From an uncultured Halieaceae bacterium (GTDB lineage: Bacteria; Pseudomonadota; Gammaproteobacteria; Pseudomonadales; Halieaceae), in assembly GCA_913056165.1 (NCBI GenBank), contig CAJXMD010000011.1, positions 1 to 45,470 of the forward strand: a stretch of 45,470 nucleotides of DNA, written 5' to 3'. The position numbers and the translations under genes were made by a program. Positions within the stretch are counted from its first letter, which is position 1, and every line of letters starts with the position of its first letter. Below are positions 42,214 to 45,470 of this stretch, piece by piece. Below the pieces are notes generated by a model, which saw only the letters and a list, made by a program, of their open reading frames with translations, did not search any database and was not told the DNA's origin.

Positions 42214-44175
42214 TTAGCGCAAGGTATGCAGGAAGTGCAGGTGATCCTCATACTGGTTCAAGATGTCCAGCACCACCTGTTCACGAGTCCAACCCATGAT
42301 GTCGTAGTCCTGACCTCCCTCAGCCAAATGCACCTCAGCACGGTAGAAAATATCACTGTCCTTCATGGTATTAATCGCCTGTCCCACCTGCGTGGCATCG
42401 GGCCGAGGATGGGGACGACACTGGACTTCATAAACAAAATCCACGTCATCGCCTTGATAGACTTCCAGGCGGGAGGCGCCTTTAGTCGCGGTTCTTACGT
42501 CGGCATTAACACCGTGCCGAGAAAGTTCGCCAATGAATTCACGCATCGCAGGTACGACCGTCTCCTGCTGAAAACTGCGGATTGTGTCATCCGCCGGGTA
42601 AGCCAGCAGATTTTTCAAACGATTGCGCCAGTGATCAGCCTCGGATTCGTTGGGCGGGTGAACCGAGACTGCGGTACGCTTCGCTGCATCCCGAAACAGA
42701 GCCCGCCAAAAGCCCCAACAAGCGCCCAAAAGCGCCACCGAAAATGGAAGAGCGCTGGCAATGGTCGCGGTTTGCAGTGCCTGCAAGCCACCGCCAACCA
42801 GCAGCACAGAGGCAATTGCAGCGATGACCACCGTCCATACGGAGCGCTGAGTCGCTGGCGTATTGTCCTGACCCTTGGCGCTCAACATATTGAGCACCAT
42901 GGCGCCGCTATCGGCTGAGGTAACAAAAAAGATCACAATCATCATCAGGCAAATCAGCGACAAGACTTGTGTGCCGGGCAAGAAATCGAGGAACCTGAAC
43001 AGGCCTACCGCCTGATTTTGCTGGATTGCCGCACCCAGTTCTGCGTGACCCTGATTGCCGATCAGGTCGATGCCACTGCCGCCCAGCGTTCCCATCCACA
43101 GGCAAATAAACAAGGTGGGGGCTATGATCACGCCGAGTAAAAACTCGCGGATTGTGCGGCCTCGAGATATTCGGGCAACAAAAATCCCGACAAAGGGCGC
43201 CCAGCTGATCCACCACCCCCAGTAGAAAATAGTCCAGCCACCCAGCCAATCCGACGGGTTATAGACATAAAGATTAAAGGTCTTGGGAACCAGGCTGGCC
43301 ACGTAGCCACCGAAGTTTTGCAAGGTACCAGACAGGAGTAAAACGGTGGGTCCAGCCAGCAAGATACCGATCAACAGCAGCACTGCGAGGACCGTATTGG
43401 TCTCCGAGAGTCTTTTAATCCCGGCGTCCAAACCCAACAGAACAGAAATCGTGGCCAGCGCCATGACACAAAAAATCAGGATGACCTGCACCCAAGTGGC
43501 AATGGGAATATCAAACAGGTAGTTCATGCCAGAGTTGATCTGGAGAACACCCAGCCCGAGGCTCACAGAAATACCATAGGTGGTGCAGACCACCGCGAAA
43601 ACGTCAACCGCCGCACCGATTGGTCCATAAATCCGCTCACCGATAAGGGGATAAAACGCAGAGCGAAGCGTCAAGGGCAGGTCATGGCGGTAGGCAAAAT
43701 AAGCCAACATCATGGCAACCACCGCGTACACTGCCCAGGCGTTGAACCCCCAGTGAAAGAACGTGAGCTGCAGGGCCTCGGCAGCAGCGGCTGAGGTCTG
43801 GGCCTCCCCTGCTGGCGGACTCAAGTAGTGCATGACAGGTTCTGCCACGCCGTAGAACATCAAGCCGATACCGACACCCGCCGCGAACAGCATCGAAAAC
43901 CAGGAGGCAAAGCCATAGGCAGGCTTGGCATGATCTGGCCCCAGCTTGATATCCCCGTACCGGGAAAACGCCAGCACAACCACCATTACCGAGACCGCTG
44001 CGATAACCAGCACGTAGAACCAGCTGGCCGTGGCAACAATTGCATTCTGTAGCTCGGTGAACACCGATCGGCCCTCGCCGGGAATCATAAGCACACCGGC
44101 TGTCGCGCTCAGAAGGATGAGCAAGGCTGGAAAAAAGACTGGGCCGTCAATATCGAAGCGTATGCGAGTCCCCAC
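42214..44175 (-). CDS. BCCT-family transporter (BetT/choline-betaine type)
   Basis: 653 aa: 12 transmembrane helices followed by a long cytosolic C-terminal domain of about 145 residues, as in BetT. The BCCT signature is WGWWISWAPFVGIFVARISR with GRTIREF. FAAGVGIGLMFYGVAEPVMHY (Gly-rich TM) and TSADSGAMVLNMLS are also family features. It imports choline, betaine or a related quaternary amine, using an ion gradient, for osmoprotection or nutrition. The GTG start has AGGGGG upstream. It is divergent from the TonB-dependent receptor gene. No betAB genes are in the window. Confidence 0.94.
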   Translation of the reverse strand: MGTRIRFDIDGPVFFPALLILLSATAGVLMIPGEGRSVFTELQNAIVATASWFYVLVIAAVSVMVVVLAFSRYGDIKLGPDHAKPAYGFASWFSMLFAAGVGIGLMFYGVAEPVMHYLSPPAGEAQTSAAAAEALQLTFFHWGFNAWAVYAVVAMMLAYFAYRHDLPLTLRSAFYPLIGERIYGPIGAAVDVFAVVCTTYGISVSLGLGVLQINSGMNYLFDIPIATWVQVILIFCVMALATISVLLGLDAGIKRLSETNTVLAVLLLIGILLAGPTVLLLSGTLQNFGGYVASLVPKTFNLYVYNPSDWLGGWTIFYWGWWISWAPFVGIFVARISRGRTIREFLLGVIIAPTLFICLWMGTLGGSGIDLIGNQGHAELGAAIQQNQAVGLFRFLDFLPGTQVLSLICLMMIVIFFVTSADSGAMVLNMLSAKGQDNTPATQRSVWTVVIAAIASVLLVGGGLQALQTATIASALPFSVALLGACWGFWRALFRDAAKRTAVSVHPPNESEADHWRNRLKNLLAYPADDTIRSFQQETVVPAMREFIGELSRHGVNADVRTATKGASRLEVYQGDDVDFVYEVQCRPHPRPDATQVGQAINTMKDSDIFYRAEVHLAEGGQDYDIMGWTREQVVLDILNQYEDHLHFLHTLR

Positions 44176-44658
44176 AAATCCCCCTGTTGAAGTCAGCGCT
44201 GTTATTGGTCCGGGGTGCGCCGAATCAGAAGATACGGCGCGCTCGACATCATACAGATTTCATCACGGCCCTGTAGGCCCCACCCCGCAAGCGCCCTGCC
44301 ACTCGTTTAGCCCAGTCTCTTCGCATCAGTTGCTCTGATTGACAGGCTGCGGGTCACAACCCCGCCAGAGGTACCGAGACACAATCCATCCCGAAGTGGT
44401 TACTGACCGCAGATCGGGACGGCCAGCAAGTAATTCCGGGGTGAGGGCCTCAGGTGCTTGCAAAAACCGTGACCAACGCCGGAGAACCCCAAAGAACCCA
44501 CAAAAAATGTAGGTGTAAGGCCAATCCAAAATCATAAAAATTATATTTTTCAGTGGCTTACACTCCGTCTGTGGCAGGATGCAATTGCAAATTAGCTGCG
44601 TTAGACTTTGCCGTTGGCACCATGAAAATAGATCATAAACCTAACGATGGAGTTGCCC
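44176..44658. other. Divergent intergenic region between BCCT and TonB-receptor genes
   Basis: 483 bases with no convincing gene; a 69-codon frame on the minus strand has no ribosome site and is rejected. It contains an A/T palindrome AAAAAT-TAT-ATTTTT (44536-44550) in an AT-rich patch, suitable for a promoter or UP element. The leader just before 44659 carries GGAG. Promoters for both genes must lie here, but clear -35/-10 pairs are not seen. Confidence 0.5.
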
Positions 44659-45470
44659 ATGTCCTATCCCCATAACCTGAGACGCCACACGCTCGCAACA
44701 GCGGTCGGCACGGCCCTCATGCCCATGCTCGCCGCCACCAGTGCCCAGGCGCAATTAGAGGAAGTCGTTGTCACGGCGACCAAACAGGAGGCGAGTCTGC
44801 AAGATGTTCCCGTTGCAGTCTCCGCGCTCACTGAAGAATCACTGAATCAGCGAGGGGTCACCAATTTTAACGACTACCTCCTTGAACTGCCCAACGTTTC
44901 CGCAGGGGGCGCTGGCCCAGGTCAGTCAACCATGTATATCCGCGGTATTGCCTCTACCACCCCCAACCTGACTACCTCAGGGGTGGCTGGATTGAGCCCC
45001 AACGTGGCGCTTTATCTGGACGAGCAGCCGCTGAGTCAGCCAGGGCGTAACCTCGACGTGTACATCGTGGACATGAACCGTGTTGAGGTGCTAGCAGGCC
45101 CACAGGGCACCCTGTTCGGGGCGAGCTCTCAGGCGGGTGTAATCCGTCTTATCACTAACAAGCCCGATACAACAGGCTTCTCTGGCAACGTCAGGGCAGG
45201 TGTTTCCACCATGAAAGACGGGGAAATGAACTACAACGTCAACGCGACCGTTAACATCCCACTGGGTGACAACTTTGCTGTGCGCGCGAGCGTCTACACA
45301 GATGAAAAAGGCGGTTACATCGACAACGTGCAGGGAACACGATCAACCGCTGAAAGCGCGCGCTTCCGCCCTGGCAGTACGGTCCGATCAAATGGTACCC
45401 CTGTTGGCTTCCGCGGTGGATTCCAGGCAGGAGCAGACCTCAGCAACGTTAACTTCATCGACGCAAATAA
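44659..45470 (+). CDS. TonB-dependent receptor, N-terminal part (runs off the window)
   Basis: 270 codons open to the window edge. The signal peptide ends in SAQAQ. LEEVVVTATKQEASLQDVPV contains the TonB-box region and the start of the plug domain. NVSAGGAGPGQSTMYIRGIA, LDEQPLSQPGRN and VEVLAGPQGTLFGASSQAGV are standard plug-domain blocks. The beta barrel starts at FSGNVRAGVST. ATG 44659 is chosen because GGAG lies six bases upstream; ATG 44647 is in frame and would add MELP. It imports a large or scarce substrate using TonB energy, substrate unknown. The phrase IRGIASTTP is common in receptors of oligotrophic marine and sphingomonad bacteria. Confidence 0.93.
   Translation, partial: MSYPHNLRRHTLATAVGTALMPMLAATSAQAQLEEVVVTATKQEASLQDVPVAVSALTEESLNQRGVTNFNDYLLELPNVSAGGAGPGQSTMYIRGIASTTPNLTTSGVAGLSPNVALYLDEQPLSQPGRNLDVYIVDMNRVEVLAGPQGTLFGASSQAGVIRLITNKPDTTGFSGNVRAGVSTMKDGEMNYNVNATVNIPLGDNFAVRASVYTDEKGGYIDNVQGTRSTAESARFRPGSTVRSNGTPVGFRGGFQAGADLSNVNFIDAN

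Noticed and set aside
44326-44535. 69-codon minus-strand frame between BCCT and TonB-receptor genes
   Set aside because: No ribosome site, start lies in an AT-rich promoter-like patch, no recognisable domain.

Overview
The window reads as chromosomal DNA of a free-living marine gammaproteobacterium, most likely from the Cellvibrionales/Halieaceae (OM60/NOR5) neighbourhood. The reasons are moderate GC, dense packing, many Na+-coupled or osmolyte transporters (SSS, NhaC, BCCT), a laminarin-type GH16 glucanase, a TonB-dependent receptor, gamma-type MiaE and ModF, and a BciA-like divinyl (proto)chlorophyllide reductase homologue. This placement is inference from gene content; no rRNA or tRNA gene is visible. 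There is no integrase, transposase, phage gene or CRISPR array.

Layout. 1-5.1 kb: the start of a porin, thymidine kinase, an SDR, two related small secreted proteins, a PlsC-like acyltransferase, a small membrane protein and a PDZ lipoprotein. 5.3-11.2 kb: a lipoprotein amidohydrolase of D-aminoacylase type lacking the HxH metal motif, MiaE, a coupled glycosyltransferase-like protein and a lipoprotein prolyl oligopeptidase. 11.4-12.0 kb: a small orphan gene and a response regulator cut off after about 44 recognisable residues. 12.0-14.6 kb: GH16 glucanase and PagL-like lipid A deacylase.

14.7-19.4 kb: a minus-strand operon with 8-base overlaps encoding SDR, BciA-like reductase, FAD oxidoreductase, small membrane protein and Na+/solute symporter. 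19.6-26.9 kb: a GDSL lipoprotein, then a minus-strand run (DUF1295 membrane protein, MFS, GST, GPH symporter) with a divergent AraC regulator. 27-34.5 kb: DUF4136 lipoprotein, phosphopantetheinyl transferase, two orphans, a ModF-like double ATPase with a degenerate first half, and a large AsmA-family protein.

34.5-42 kb: an NhaC antiporter with two tandem hairpin repeats in its leader, then a phospholipid run: HAD-PlsC fusion with a histone H1-like tail, PlsB-like acyltransferase and GpsA. Together these could cover glycerol-3-phosphate formation and both acylations to phosphatidate. An M48 lipoprotein protease follows. 42.2-45.5 kb: a BCCT transporter and the start of a TonB-dependent receptor.

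No clearly new defence or mobile system was found. The best candidates for something undescribed are the tandem-hairpin nhaC leader, the BciA-like/FAD/symporter operon, the metal-motif-less amidohydrolase, the H1-tailed HAD-acyltransferase and the truncated two-component locus.
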